A stretch of 41,401 nucleotides of DNA from an uncultured bacterium (GTDB taxonomy: Bacteria > Bacillota_I > Bacilli_A > RF39 > UBA660), in contig CASFOW010000037.1 of the NCBI GenBank assembly GCA_949296705.1, positions 1 to 41,401 on the forward strand, written 5' to 3'. The notes below the pieces were generated by a model. The model saw nothing but the letters and a program-made list of their open reading frames with translations. It made no database searches and was not told where the DNA came from. The position numbers were made by a program, and so were the translations under genes. Position 1 is the stretch's first letter; every line of letters begins with the position of its first letter. Positions 1 to 7,877 of the stretch are shown here, in pieces.

Positions 1-161
1 AAGAATGTAGTTGTTGTGGATATAAAAATGAGAAAGTAAAGGATTTATCAGTTAGAAATTGGATATGCCCAGAATGTGGAAGTTGCCACGATAGAGATAT
101 CAATGCTAGTCAAAATATATTATTTGAAGGAATAAAGAGATATATGAAAGAGTTAATTTAG
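1..161 (+). CDS. tnpB: TnpB (IS605 OrfB family) C-terminal fragment, 5' part outside the window
   Basis: The frame starting at base 3 reads 52 residues to a TAG at 159-161. It carries the C-terminal zinc finger of IS200/IS605 TnpB: CSCCG near the start, then CPECG, then HDRDINAS, which holds the last conserved acidic residue of the RuvC-like nuclease, followed by the usual QNIL. TnpB is an RNA-guided DNA nuclease, ancestor of Cas12, carried by insertion sequences. Only the tail is visible, so it cannot be said whether the gene is intact or whether a tnpA partner exists. The candidate omega-RNA follows directly. Confidence 0.93.
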   Translation, partial: ECSCCGYKNEKVKDLSVRNWICPECGSCHDRDINASQNILFEGIKRYMKELI

Positions 162-280
162 CAAGAAAAAAGAAAGAACAAAGTCTACGGCAGCGACTCA
201 TCATGAGTTAAGTCTCTAGGAGAATAGAGGTTACTCTATCGATGAAGCAGAAAGCCCAAGAGGTAACGACTGGGAGATGA
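162..280 (+). ncRNA. Candidate omega-RNA scaffold / right end of the IS605-type element
   Basis: This lies just after tnpB, where the omega-RNA scaffold and right end of IS605 elements sit. Visible structure: a hairpin ACTCA/TGAGT (196-208), a hairpin ATAGAG-GTTA-CTCTAT (224-239), the typical GAAGCAGAAAGCCC string near 243-258, and a CCCA/TGGG stem (about 256-274). GTTAC (230-234) can pair with GTAAC (about 263-267), a possible pseudoknot. In this family the guide is the sequence just beyond the element end, so the guide would begin near 275-280. The exact boundary is not determined. The scaffold probably begins inside the tnpB 3' end. Confidence 0.6.
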
Positions 281-297
281 AAATAAATTTTCATTTT
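277..297 (+). terminator. AT-rich hairpin after the omega-RNA
   Basis: The arms ATGAAAAT (277-284) and ATTTTCAT (287-294) are perfectly complementary with a 2-nt centre, followed by a few T. It may be a weak terminator or a chance palindrome. It overlaps the region expected to serve as the TnpB guide. Confidence 0.3.
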
Positions 298-325
298 GTT
301 CTAAAACACAAATTTATCGTATAAT
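296..325 (+). promoter_or_regulatory. Sigma-A-type promoter for the 556-aa gene
   Basis: The -35 is TTGTTC (296-301), the spacer 18 bp, and the -10 TATAAT (320-325). It sits 24 bp before the ATG at 349, with the ribosome site GAAGGAG between them. Confidence 0.55.
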
Positions 326-348
326 ACTAAGAAGGAGCGAAGATAACA

Positions 349-2019
349 ATGAATGAATACCATCCAACATTAACAAATTTATCTGAATTCAAAGAATTGA
401 CAATAAAGGATATAACAAAAATCGATAGTTATTCCTTAGTTGTATTTGAGTGTGATCAAAAATTGCTGATGGATCAAGAACGAATCTATGATGTTTCTTA
501 TTATGATAGTTTATCTGATATTTTTCTACTGGATGGTAGACTTTGTGCAACTTTATGGAAAAATCGTACTTTATGTGTTATTGATTTAAATTCAAAAGAA
601 GTTTTATTAAAAGATGATAAAGCATATCAAATCAGTCCTATTGGAAGCAGATGTTTAAAAGTCATGATGAAAATTGGTGGTGGCGAAGATAAAATCTATG
701 ATACAGTAAGAAAGACTTACCTACCATCACCTGATGACTATCAGTTTGAAGTAGCTTTAGAAAATGAATTATATGTATTTAAAGAAAAGAATTTAGAACT
801 AGGATGTAACTTTTATAATAATAAAAGAATGGTTATTCATGCCAATGGAGAAGTCCTTTTAAAAGATATTCGCGGTTGGATTGAATATTACGATCATCAT
901 TTGATTATTGAAAAGGAAGATAGCTTAGAAATAATTACGATTTACTCAAATTTATCAATGACTAGTCAAGAATGCAGAAAAACTGATTCTATTATCGCAA
1001 AACCCACTTATTATCAAGGAAATATTCTAATTCTAGAAAAAGAGAAAGTTAGCCTTTATTCTTTAGATTTGAAATTATTCAAAGAATATCCTCTTAAAGA
1101 GTTAACTGATGTTATTGATTATGAACTTATCTCTCCTATTTTAAAACTGTGTGTACCTTATGTAGAACAGGGAAAGCAAATAAATCGGCATGTATTTTTA
1201 GACTTAGAATCAGGAGAAGTTATTTCACACCTTAGAATTGAAGGGTATCCCTACTGGTCACCTACTACATTCGTTGGCCAAGATAGTCTATCAGGCAATA
1301 TTACCTACCACTTTTATCGTTTTGAAAAAAATCACTTTCTTTCCCCAATTCAAATAACGGCAGATTACTATGAATCACTCGATTCAATAAAAGAATGCAA
1401 GTTTTTATTAGAAGTTCAAGAGAAAAATCAAATCAAGAAAAAATTTCTCAACATGGAAACAGGTTTAGTTCAAGATGTTGATTATGACTTTATTTATTTC
1501 AGCCCATTTTCACCTTATGGCTATGGAGTGAATTCAAGCCAAAAAAGATTAGATTTCTTCGATGAAAATTTAAATATTCTTATTTCTAATTTCCCATATT
1601 TTAAATTTCATCTACCTATCGAGCCACGGGAGTTTTCCTATCAAATTATCAACGATTACGTACTAATTAAAAAATATTATGCTTTAGAATTTAATCAGGG
1701 AAAGCACCGAGTTATTCTCTACAAGAAAGATAATACGACAATTCTAGATTCTTTTCATCACCGACTTTATCCGCTTGGAGACTTTATTCAAATCGTCCAC
1801 GACGGAAAAAGTGAGTTTTTGAATACAGTAACCGGAGAAATCAAACCGCTAAGTCTTTCTGTCCCACTCACTAATATGAAGAATGGAATGATTGATACGG
1901 AAAAGATAAAGCAACCAAGGCTATTGTTTTCAGACAGTAGTAGTATGCCTTTTTTGCCTGATCTTAAGAATGATGAAAAAGAAAAAGAAAATAGTAAACA
2001 AAAATGCAAAAAACTCTAA
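349..2019 (+). CDS. Unrecognised 556-aa protein, probably beta-rich
   Basis: I do not recognise this family. The start is well supported: GAAGGAG lies about 10 bp before the ATG. There is no signal peptide and no membrane segment, so it should be cytoplasmic. The sequence is rich in aromatic residues and made of short alternating hydrophobic stretches divided by turns (for example LCVIDLNSKEVLL and HVFLDLESGEVISHL). Several segments have the form (D/N)L-x-(S/T)GE followed by a hydrophobic strand, as in beta-propeller or WG-repeat-like proteins; a fold prediction would be needed to prove this. The last 25 residues are lysine- and glutamate-rich and look disordered. It is a single-gene unit with its own promoter and terminator, next to an IS605 remnant. 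Confidence 0.8.
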   Translation: MNEYHPTLTNLSEFKELTIKDITKIDSYSLVVFECDQKLLMDQERIYDVSYYDSLSDIFLLDGRLCATLWKNRTLCVIDLNSKEVLLKDDKAYQISPIGSRCLKVMMKIGGGEDKIYDTVRKTYLPSPDDYQFEVALENELYVFKEKNLELGCNFYNNKRMVIHANGEVLLKDIRGWIEYYDHHLIIEKEDSLEIITIYSNLSMTSQECRKTDSIIAKPTYYQGNILILEKEKVSLYSLDLKLFKEYPLKELTDVIDYELISPILKLCVPYVEQGKQINRHVFLDLESGEVISHLRIEGYPYWSPTTFVGQDSLSGNITYHFYRFEKNHFLSPIQITADYYESLDSIKECKFLLEVQEKNQIKKKFLNMETGLVQDVDYDFIYFSPFSPYGYGVNSSQKRLDFFDENLNILISNFPYFKFHLPIEPREFSYQIINDYVLIKKYYALEFNQGKHRVILYKKDNTTILDSFHHRLYPLGDFIQIVHDGKSEFLNTVTGEIKPLSLSVPLTNMKNGMIDTEKIKQPRLLFSDSSSMPFLPDLKNDEKEKENSKQKCKKL

Positions 2020-2044
2020 CTGAGCAGAATGGTTAGAGTTTTTA
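2012..2044. terminator. Bidirectional rho-independent terminator
   Basis: The stem AACTCTAAC (2012-2020) pairs with GTTAGAGTT (2032-2040), with a T-run on the plus side and an A-run upstream that becomes a T-run on the minus strand. It overlaps the stop codon of the 556-aa gene and serves the convergent minus-strand genes. Confidence 0.85.
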
Positions 2045-2422
2045 AATAAAATAAATTATACTGTTTTGGATAATTAGCAATATTTCAGCTGATTTCATGC
2101 TCATATTTTGTTTATGTCTAGTACTTCGCTCAGATATCTTTTCGCCAAGTCTAAACAAATTTCTTTCTTGGCATCGTTTTAAAAGACGTTTATTTCTTTC
2201 TTCAATTTCCCTGTAGATATCTCGTTCAAATATAACTCCTCTATCTCTAAAAGGAACGTACAATTCATCAATTGTGCCATAGTTGAATTTCCAAACAAAC
2301 TCACCTCTATATGTGCTTCTTGTGGCATTAAAATTTCCGTACCCATCTTCATCTACTGCAGTTAAAAATACACTTGTTCCAGTTTTATCTGTTCTTTTAA
2401 TGACATCTTTTCGTCCAGCCAT
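2042..2422 (-). CDS. Unrecognised 126-aa protein
   Basis: I do not recognise this family. The N-terminal half (residues 1-60) looks like a compact beta domain with many aromatic and charged residues (YRGEFVWKFNYGT); the second half is strongly basic and helical (RNKRLLKRCQERNLFRL) and could bind nucleic acid, though no motif proves this. No signal peptide. The ribosome site AAGGG is unusually close to the ATG (about 2 nt). It is the last gene of a three-gene minus-strand unit, 27 bp after the 67-aa gene, and ends at the shared terminator. Confidence 0.65.
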   Translation of the reverse strand: MAGRKDVIKRTDKTGTSVFLTAVDEDGYGNFNATRSTYRGEFVWKFNYGTIDELYVPFRDRGVIFERDIYREIEERNKRLLKRCQERNLFRLGEKISERSTRHKQNMSMKSAEILLIIQNSIIYFI

Positions 2423-2449
2423 TTCCCTTATGTAGTCTAAGATGAATAT

Positions 2450-2653
2450 TTAATCTTTTGATAAACCATTCGAATCACAGTAACTTTCTAATTCTTCTTC
2501 AGTGTCAAAAAACAAATTACCAATTCCATATACTCTCATTGTGATATTTGGTATTTCTGTGAGAAGATTTTTATTTACTTCATTACCGTCTATTAGCTTG
2601 GTTAGTACGGTTGAAGCATCTTCTACATTATTTAAAGACCTTTTTCCTTCCAT
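2450..2653 (-). CDS. Unrecognised 67-aa protein
   Basis: A small acidic protein with no recognisable domain, signal peptide or membrane segment. It lies 19 bp after the 306-aa gene and 27 bp before the 126-aa gene, same strand, so it is most likely translated from the same mRNA. The ribosome site is weak (AAGAGAAC before the ATG). The ordered codon use and tight packing argue for a real gene; the function is unknown. Confidence 0.55.
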   Translation of the reverse strand: MEGKRSLNNVEDASTVLTKLIDGNEVNKNLLTEIPNITMRVYGIGNLFFDTEEELESYCDSNGLSKD

Positions 2654-2672
2654 TTTGTTCTCTTTATTTCTT

Positions 2673-3593
2673 TTAAAATAAGCTTTTTTTCAATACTGGA
2701 CCGCAATTTTCCTTAGCTTGAATATCTACTAAATTTTCGTTTGGTAGCTGTAAAGCATCTAAATAAGTTGAAGTTGTTTGGTTATTCTGGCTGCTTACTG
2801 CGGTTACTTTTTTGGCATTTTGAATACGTGATGCTCTAATTTCTTCAATCACCTTTTGTACTTTTTCTTCATCATCACTACTAAAAGGGTAAACGATAAA
2901 GGTGCTATTTTGAGCTTCTTCTTCACTAATTGATTCGTAGGTGTGTTTCACTCCACCATCTTCTTTTACAAATTCTAAGCGACAGACAGCTTTGTTAGAA
3001 TTAGGAATTCCAATAATAGCCACATTTCTTCCATCAACTTTGCCGATTCGATAAGAATAGGTAGTTGCTTCGTTTAGTCTTTTTACTTCATCTAACGTAT
3101 AAGCAAGAGGAAGTAATTTTTCATTATATATTGACATTAAACCATGATCTACTATAATTGGATGCTTTCCGACAAACCCCATGAGCTCTTCTTCCTCTTT
3201 TTTTGTAATCGAAAAAGTCGCACACATTACTTTCTGGAATCTCCCTTCCAGTCTTGAATAAAAGTCTTTTTCCTCTTGTGTCATCGGAATAAGTACCTCT
3301 TGAAAATGTGGATTGTTCATAACTGAACGCTTTAACTGTACTCCTTTTATTGTTGCATTAATCAAATTAACGCCAGGAAAAAGTAAAAGGAAAAAAAATT
3401 TCCACTTTTGAATTAGCGTTACTTCTTTAACTGTTTCTGCTCTTTGTTTTCTCCATTTTTCAAAAGTATCTTTATCGATTTTATAACCGTTCTCCGGAAT
3501 TTTTATTATCGCATCCATTTCATCACGGACAACAATAGCTAAAGTTCCTGCTACAGTAGCTAATTCCACGATTATTCCTAAAAATATCATCAT
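2673..3593 (-). CDS. Unrecognised 306-aa membrane-anchored protein
   Basis: The first gene of the three-gene unit. A strong AGGAGG lies 6 nt before the paired ATG-ATG start. Residues 2-22 form a hydrophobic segment (membrane anchor) and 65-82 a second one (FFFLLLFPGVNLINATI); between them is a charged stretch of about 40 residues. The rest is soluble, with a strand-rich region (YRIGKVDGRNVAIIGIPNSN) and a Ser/Thr/Gln-rich tail after residue 260. No family is recognised. Two membrane passes would put both ends on the same side. The partners downstream are also unknown. Confidence 0.75.
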   Translation of the reverse strand: MMIFLGIIVELATVAGTLAIVVRDEMDAIIKIPENGYKIDKDTFEKWRKQRAETVKEVTLIQKWKFFFLLLFPGVNLINATIKGVQLKRSVMNNPHFQEVLIPMTQEEKDFYSRLEGRFQKVMCATFSITKKEEEELMGFVGKHPIIVDHGLMSIYNEKLLPLAYTLDEVKRLNEATTYSYRIGKVDGRNVAIIGIPNSNKAVCRLEFVKEDGGVKHTYESISEEEAQNSTFIVYPFSSDDEEKVQKVIEEIRASRIQNAKKVTAVSSQNNQTTSTYLDALQLPNENLVDIQAKENCGPVLKKSLF

Positions 3594-3821
3594 AGTTAAC
3601 CTCCTAGAATCATTGTATCATAATTATTCTTTAATGTATCCATTTTGGTGTTTAATTTAGCTATCTTTAATTAAAATTTTTCCTGTTCCTTCAAAGTTAA
3701 CTAGTTCCTGATCTAAGTGCTTTTTTATAAAATATGAATTAAAATCTATTACAAATAGTTTATATGTTTTGAAATTCTGTTTTCATAATCCACCTCTTCT
3801 TTTTTTGGTAGATTATTTTAA
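3594..3821. other. Intergenic stretch with no supported gene
   Basis: AT-rich. On the minus strand a GAGGTGG followed by an ATG near 3786 opens an 8-codon reading frame. A shifted frame then runs for about 35 codons (ending LIKDS) without its own start, so this could be the remnant of a small gene. A hairpin (AATCTACC / GGTGGATT with one G-T pair, about 3788-3815) would cover that ribosome site. Nothing else is seen. Confidence 0.3.
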
Positions 3822-3925
3822 CAGTTGGTTAGAGTATAATTTGTCGATTTGAGTCGACACTATTATTTATTGGCAACCAAGATCGGTCATAGGTACGAAA
3901 AAAAGACCTATAGGGTCCTTCTAAT
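3822..3925 (+). pseudogene. Decayed, interrupted tRNA-Ile2-like copy, opposite in strand to the real tRNA
   Basis: Read on the plus strand, this matches blocks of the neighbouring minus-strand tRNA in the same order: AG(T)TGGTTAGAGTA (D arm, from 3823), GATCGGTCATAGGT (variable region and T-stem, 3881-3894) and ACCTATAGGGTCC (T-stem 3' side and acceptor 3' side, about 3906-3918). The 5' acceptor strand is missing, the anticodon arm is replaced by an insert holding a TGTCGA/TCGACA hairpin (3842-3858), and the T loop has an A-run. It cannot fold as a working tRNA. It forms an inverted repeat with the tRNA at 4026-4102. Confidence 0.7.
3898..3924 (-). terminator. Terminator of the tRNA transcript
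   Basis: On the minus strand AAGGACC-CTATA-GGTCTTT forms a 7-bp stem (one G-T pair) followed by a T-run, 9 nt after the CCA end of tRNA-Leu. The stem is built from the acceptor part of the decayed tRNA copy, so that relic appears to have been reused as a terminator. Confidence 0.55.
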
Positions 3926-3932
3926 TCAATTA

Positions 3933-4017
3933 TGGTGCGGGTGACAGGAGTTGAACCTGCAAGCCGTGAGGCGCTAGATCCTAAGTCTAGTGCGTCTGCC
4001 AATTCCGCCACACCCGC
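3933..4017 (-). tRNA. tRNA-Leu (anticodon TAG)
   Basis: 85 nt including an encoded CCA. The acceptor stem GCGGGTG pairs with CACCCGC. The anticodon stem CTAGA/TCTAG encloses CTTAGGA with TAG at 34-36. A long variable arm (CGCCTCACGGCTTG region) is typical of a class II Leu tRNA, and the T arm reads GCAGG-TTCAACT-CCTGT. It is the second gene of a two-tRNA transcript, 8 nt after tRNA-Ile2. Confidence 0.96.
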
Positions 4018-4025
4018 ATATCGTA

Positions 4026-4102
4026 TGGTGGACCCTATAGGACTCGAACCTATGACCGATCGGTTATGAGCCGACTACTCTAACCAGCTGAGTTAAGGGT
4101 CC
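4026..4102 (-). tRNA. tRNA-Ile2 (anticodon CAT, read as AUA after lysidine change); tRNA-Met is the alternative
   Basis: 77 nt including CCA. Acceptor GGACCCT/AGGGTCC, D arm ACTC-AGCTGGTTA-GAGT, anticodon stem GTCGG/CCGAT around CTCATAA, T arm ATAGG-TTCGAGT-CCTAT. CAT is shared by initiator Met, elongator Met and Ile2. The GGACC start with a matching GGTCC end and the CTCATAA loop fit Bacillus-type Ile2 better than Met, from memory of those sequences. Assigning it for certain needs a lysidine-determinant model. Confidence 0.9.
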
Positions 4103-4118
4103 AATCAATGACTTCTTA

Positions 4119-4147
4119 ATCATATCATATTCATAAATGAGATGCAA
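4119..4147 (-). promoter_or_regulatory. Promoter of the tRNA-Ile2/tRNA-Leu transcript
   Basis: On the minus strand: -35 TTGCAT (4147-4142), 17-bp spacer, -10 TATGAT (4124-4119), 16 bp before the tRNA 5' end. Confidence 0.6.
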
Positions 4148-4170
4148 GATATTTTTGATTAATTTTTCAT

Positions 4171-4590
4171 TTACTTGTTCAACATATTTAATAAATTAAC
4201 CTTAAACATATCTTTCTCTGGATTGCTTTTCGAAATCATTACTCCTTTATACGTAGATAATTCAGCACGATGTCCTTCATCCAAAATTCCTTCTGGTGTA
4301 ATATTAGTCAAAAGAATTACATGTTTGTTCTCATAAACAGTATAATGTAAGCGCATCACGCCATGAACCTTTTGGAATAATTCATCGGTTGGTAATTCTA
4401 GTTCATAAGACTTGGTTTTTTCTTTTTCGTTTTCGCTTGTTAATTTACCCAAAAATTTGCCATCGCGCATCGTTGGATAATAATTAAACATTAGCTTTTT
4501 ATATGCAAGCATGTTATACTTACGAACTGATCTTTCTTTTTTTCGGAATTCGTTTTCATCCAAATATTCAAATATATAGGTTTGTTTCAT
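4171..4590 (-). CDS. Unrecognised 139-aa soluble protein
   Basis: No family recognised. The ATG at 4590 (MKQTYIFEYLDE) is preferred; the reading frame extends 16 codons upstream to a TTG at 4638, but that extension is glycine-rich and lacks a ribosome site. The site before 4590 is also weak (GGGGTTG). The protein is charged, strand-rich and has no signal or membrane segment. It has its own promoter, stands between aspS and the tRNA genes on the same strand, and is separated from aspS by a terminator, so it is probably monocistronic. Confidence 0.65.
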   Translation of the reverse strand: MKQTYIFEYLDENEFRKKERSVRKYNMLAYKKLMFNYYPTMRDGKFLGKLTSENEKEKTKSYELELPTDELFQKVHGVMRLHYTVYENKHVILLTNITPEGILDEGHRAELSTYKGVMISKSNPEKDMFKVNLLNMLNK

Positions 4591-4648
4591 ATAATTCAAC
4601 CCCAATCCCCCTGAAATCCTTGACCCCCAATAGTACAAGGTATGCTCA

Positions 4649-4677
4649 ATATTATCATAAAATGACTAAAATTGCAA
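4649..4677 (-). promoter_or_regulatory. Promoter of the 139-aa gene
   Basis: On the minus strand: -35 TTGCAA (4677-4672), 17-bp spacer, -10 TAATAT (4654-4649). It lies within the aspS-distal intergenic region. A start site near 4643 would make the upstream TTG codon at 4638 nearly leaderless, which supports the internal ATG at 4590. Confidence 0.5.
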
Positions 4678-4699
4678 ACTTTTCGCGAGGAAAATGTAC

Positions 4700-4729
4700 A
4701 AAAAAAGACCTATTTCGCTTTTATAGATC
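4700..4729 (-). terminator. Terminator of the hisS-aspS operon
   Basis: On the minus strand GATCTAT (4729-4723) pairs with ATAGGTC (4713-4707), one G-T pair, 9-nt loop, followed by a run of T. The stem begins inside the last codons of aspS. Confidence 0.7.
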
Positions 4730-6481
4730 CTCTTTTACACTCCTTTTCACTTCGATACCTAATTCATCTAGCTGTTTTTTATCTACTTGATTTGGCGCAT
4801 CGCTCATTAGGCAAGCGGCGCTTGCGGTTTTAGGGAAAGCAACAACATCTCGTATATTGTCAGTATCTACCAATATCATAATTAAACGTTCTAGGCCAAT
4901 TCCAACTCCACAATGAGGTGGAGCTCCATACTGGAAAGCGTCTAAGAAGAAGCCAAATTTACGTTTTGCTTCTTCATGAGTCATGCCGATCGCTTCAAAC
5001 ACCTTTTCTTGTAGTTCCTCTTCATGAATACGAACTGAACCACTTAATAATTCATAACCGTTTAATACTAAGTCATATGCCCTAGAATAACAGTTTTCTT
5101 TATCGGTCAAAAGTTTATCGATATCTTCTTTGTTTGGTGAAGTAAACGGATGATGAGCAGCAACATATCTTTCCTCTTCTTCGCTATATTCAAACATCGG
5201 AAAATCTGTTACCCATAAGAAATTATATTTATCGTGGTCGACTAGTTCTAGTTCATGGCCTAGCTTCAACCTGAGGGCACCTAATGCGGTACTAGCGATA
5301 TTTCTAGTATCTGCGATAATAAAGATAGTATCTTCTTCTTCTATTCCTAATCTCGTTTTCAACTGTTCTTTTTCTTCATCCCTCAACACTTTAGCAATAG
5401 AGCCAGACCATTCTTGATCTTTATACTTTAAGAAGGCAAGGGCTTTAGCTTGGTAAATTTTTACATACTCAGTCAATTTATCGATGTCTTTACGAGAATA
5501 TTTACTGGCCGTATTCTTAGCAACAATCGCACGAATTACCCCCTTCTTAGTGATAACATCTTTAAAGATTTGAAATTCTGTATGTTGGAAAATCTCAGTA
5601 ATATCTTGTATTTCCATTTCGAATCTCGTATCCGGTTTATCACTTCCGAAGCGGTCGATACATTCATTATACGTTAGACGCGTAAACTTTTCTAATTCGA
5701 CGCCTTTAATTTCCTTGAAGATTTCTCTCATCAATCCTTCTGTTACTTGCCAAATATCTTCTTCTTCGGCGAAACTCATTTCGATATCGATTTGGGTAAA
5801 TTCTGGTTGTCTATCTGCTCTTAAATCTTCATCACGAAAACATCTAGCAATTTGAAAATATTTCTCCATTCCACCAATCATCAGTAATTGCTTATAGATT
5901 TGCGGTGACTGTGGCAAGGCATAGAAGTGCCCTTTACTAATTCTACTTGGAACTAAATAGTCTCTAGCTCCTTCTGGAGTTGACTTGCATAAAATAGGTG
6001 TTTCTACTTCGACAAAGCCTAGCTTACTTAAATAATTTCTGGCGATTAAGGTTACTTTACTTCGTACCATTAAATTATGTTGAAGACTGGGTCTTCTTAA
6101 ATCTAGATAACGGTATTTTAGTCTTGTGTCTTCTAAAGCAGTCGTATCATCACTGATTTCAAAAGGAATTTCCTTGGCAGTATTAATAATTTCAAGTTCA
6201 CTAACTTCTACTTCGATCGCTCCCGTTATAATTTTTTCGTTTTTACTTTCCCGTTCAACAATTTTTCCTTTTGCCCAAATAACGTATTCACTTTTTAGAT
6301 TAGATGCCACCTCATAAATATCACTTTCTGGCCGGATAACTAATTGAATAATTCCACTACGATCACGAAGGTCAATAAATATTAAGCCACCTAAATTTCT
6401 TTTCTTTTGAACCCAGCCTTTTAGTTCTACTACTTCTCCCACATTGTTGATATTAAAATTTGTATTTTCGTACTTCTTCAT
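4721..6481 (-). CDS. aspS: Aspartyl-tRNA synthetase
   Basis: Charges tRNA-Asp (or tRNA-Asp and tRNA-Asn if the enzyme is non-discriminating, which cannot be told here). 586 aa, the usual length of the bacterial type. Residues 1-110 form the OB-fold anticodon domain (GWVQKKRNLGGLIFIDLRDR). Class II motif 2 is FRDEDLRADRQPEFTQID. The bacterial GAD insert covers about 280-420. Motif 3 is GIGLERLIMIL, followed by the typical DVVAFPKTASAACLM. The start has AAGGG 5-6 nt upstream. It follows hisS by 23 bp and shares its T-box leader. Confidence 0.98.
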   Translation of the reverse strand: MKKYENTNFNINNVGEVVELKGWVQKKRNLGGLIFIDLRDRSGIIQLVIRPESDIYEVASNLKSEYVIWAKGKIVERESKNEKIITGAIEVEVSELEIINTAKEIPFEISDDTTALEDTRLKYRYLDLRRPSLQHNLMVRSKVTLIARNYLSKLGFVEVETPILCKSTPEGARDYLVPSRISKGHFYALPQSPQIYKQLLMIGGMEKYFQIARCFRDEDLRADRQPEFTQIDIEMSFAEEEDIWQVTEGLMREIFKEIKGVELEKFTRLTYNECIDRFGSDKPDTRFEMEIQDITEIFQHTEFQIFKDVITKKGVIRAIVAKNTASKYSRKDIDKLTEYVKIYQAKALAFLKYKDQEWSGSIAKVLRDEEKEQLKTRLGIEEEDTIFIIADTRNIASTALGALRLKLGHELELVDHDKYNFLWVTDFPMFEYSEEEERYVAAHHPFTSPNKEDIDKLLTDKENCYSRAYDLVLNGYELLSGSVRIHEEELQEKVFEAIGMTHEEAKRKFGFFLDAFQYGAPPHCGVGIGLERLIMILVDTDNIRDVVAFPKTASAACLMSDAPNQVDKKQLDELGIEVKRSVKEDL

Positions 6482-6504
6482 AGTTTCCCTTCTCTCTAAA
6501 CTTT

Positions 6505-7854
6505 TTATCTTTCATTATGATGATGCTCATGATTACAATCATCACAGTCGCAATCACAATCACACTCATTATTCTCTTCTTCAAAAGTAGCTAATTGTTC
6601 ATCCAAATAATAAAGAATATAATCTAGTTCCACTTTTTCTTCTTTTTTCGTCTTGTTGTTTTTGATTTGGATTCTATTTTCTTTTAAGTCTTCGTCGTTC
6701 AAAATAATTAAAAACTTACTCTTCAAACGATCGGCTTGCTTAAATTGTGCCTTTAAGGAGCGATTCATATAATCCGTTTCGACACTAAAACCACTCATTC
6801 TAAGTTCTTGAACTAAAGTAGTCGCATATTCTTTTTCCGTTTCTGATACATACATGACAAATAAGTCTACGCCATCTTCGATTGGTAAGACAATATTTTC
6901 TTTTTCAATCGCTAACATCAAGCGCCCTAAGCCCATCGCAAAGCCAACGGCTGGAATTTCGTCCCCTCCAAGTTCCTTGACGAGTCCATTATAGCGCCCG
7001 CCACCACCTAAAACATTTTGACTACCAAAGCCTTCAATATCTGCTTCGATTTCGAATACTGTATGATCGTAGTAGTCTAGTCCTCGTACAATATTTGGGT
7101 TTTCTACATATTCAATATCTAATAAATCTAAGTATTTCTTTACTTCTTGGTAATGACTCTTACTAGCTTCATTTAAATAATCGGTAATTTTTGGTACATT
7201 TTTCATAACATCATTATCATGATCAATTTTACAGTCTAAAATTCTAAGAGGATTTTTTTCTAGTCGAGTCTGGCAATCTTCACAAAATTCATGGATATGT
7301 GGTCTTAAATAATCTACTAGGGCCTTCCGATAAGCACTACGAGATTCTTTATCTCCCAATGTATTTAGATTGACTTTAATTCCCTTTAATCCTACTAAAC
7401 GATAGATATTTACGGCAAGAGAAATCACCTCAGCATCTAACATTGGATCATTAGAACCGATTGCTTCAACGCCAAACTGGGTAAGTTCTCTGTCTCTTCC
7501 TGATTGGGGACGTTCATAACGATACATTGTTCCGGTATAATATAGCTTGGTTGGTTGGGTAGCTTCCCCATACATTTTATTTTCTAAATAGGCTCGCACC
7601 ACTCCAGCAGTTCCTTCTGGACGTAAAGTGATATTTCTATCGCCTTTATCCTTAAAATCATACATCTCTTTTGTGACAATATCTGTTCCCTCTCCAATTC
7701 CTCGATGATACAATTCGCTCGCTTCAAAGATTGGCGTTCTAATATAGTCATAGTGATATTTTTGGCATACTGAATCAATCAAATTCATGACATACTGCCA
7801 TTTTTTTGCTTCTAAACCATAGATATCATGACATCCCTTTTGTCTATTAATCAT
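6505..7854 (-). CDS. hisS: Histidyl-tRNA synthetase with a Cys/His-rich C-terminal tail
   Basis: Charges tRNA-His. The start is the ATG at 7854 (MINRQKGCHDIYG, the classic HisRS opening), with AAAGGGTGAAG just upstream; the frame runs 12 codons further into the T-box leader but that is not coding. Motif 2 is YRYERPQSGRDRELTQFGVE, histidine motif A RGLDYYDHTVFE, motif 3 AVGFAMGLGRLMLA, and then the anticodon-binding domain. The normal enzyme ends near DEQLATFEEE; here about 18 residues follow, CDCDCDCDDC then NHEHHHNER, a likely metal-binding tail. First gene of the hisS-aspS operon. Confidence 0.98.
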   Translation of the reverse strand: MINRQKGCHDIYGLEAKKWQYVMNLIDSVCQKYHYDYIRTPIFEASELYHRGIGEGTDIVTKEMYDFKDKGDRNITLRPEGTAGVVRAYLENKMYGEATQPTKLYYTGTMYRYERPQSGRDRELTQFGVEAIGSNDPMLDAEVISLAVNIYRLVGLKGIKVNLNTLGDKESRSAYRKALVDYLRPHIHEFCEDCQTRLEKNPLRILDCKIDHDNDVMKNVPKITDYLNEASKSHYQEVKKYLDLLDIEYVENPNIVRGLDYYDHTVFEIEADIEGFGSQNVLGGGGRYNGLVKELGGDEIPAVGFAMGLGRLMLAIEKENIVLPIEDGVDLFVMYVSETEKEYATTLVQELRMSGFSVETDYMNRSLKAQFKQADRLKSKFLIILNDEDLKENRIQIKNNKTKKEEKVELDYILYYLDEQLATFEEENNECDCDCDCDDCNHEHHHNER

Positions 7855-7877
7855 TTTCTTCACCCTTTCTGAAATAG

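Noticed and set aside
3822-3925. att site of an integrative element at the tRNA
   Set aside because: The copy is inverted and interrupted, while att duplications are direct; no integrase is in the window.
3829-4011. 60-codon ORF starting MAELADALDLGSS on the minus strand
   Set aside because: It is the antisense-free reading of the tRNA-Leu gene itself, a well-known false ORF; the tRNA explains the sequence.
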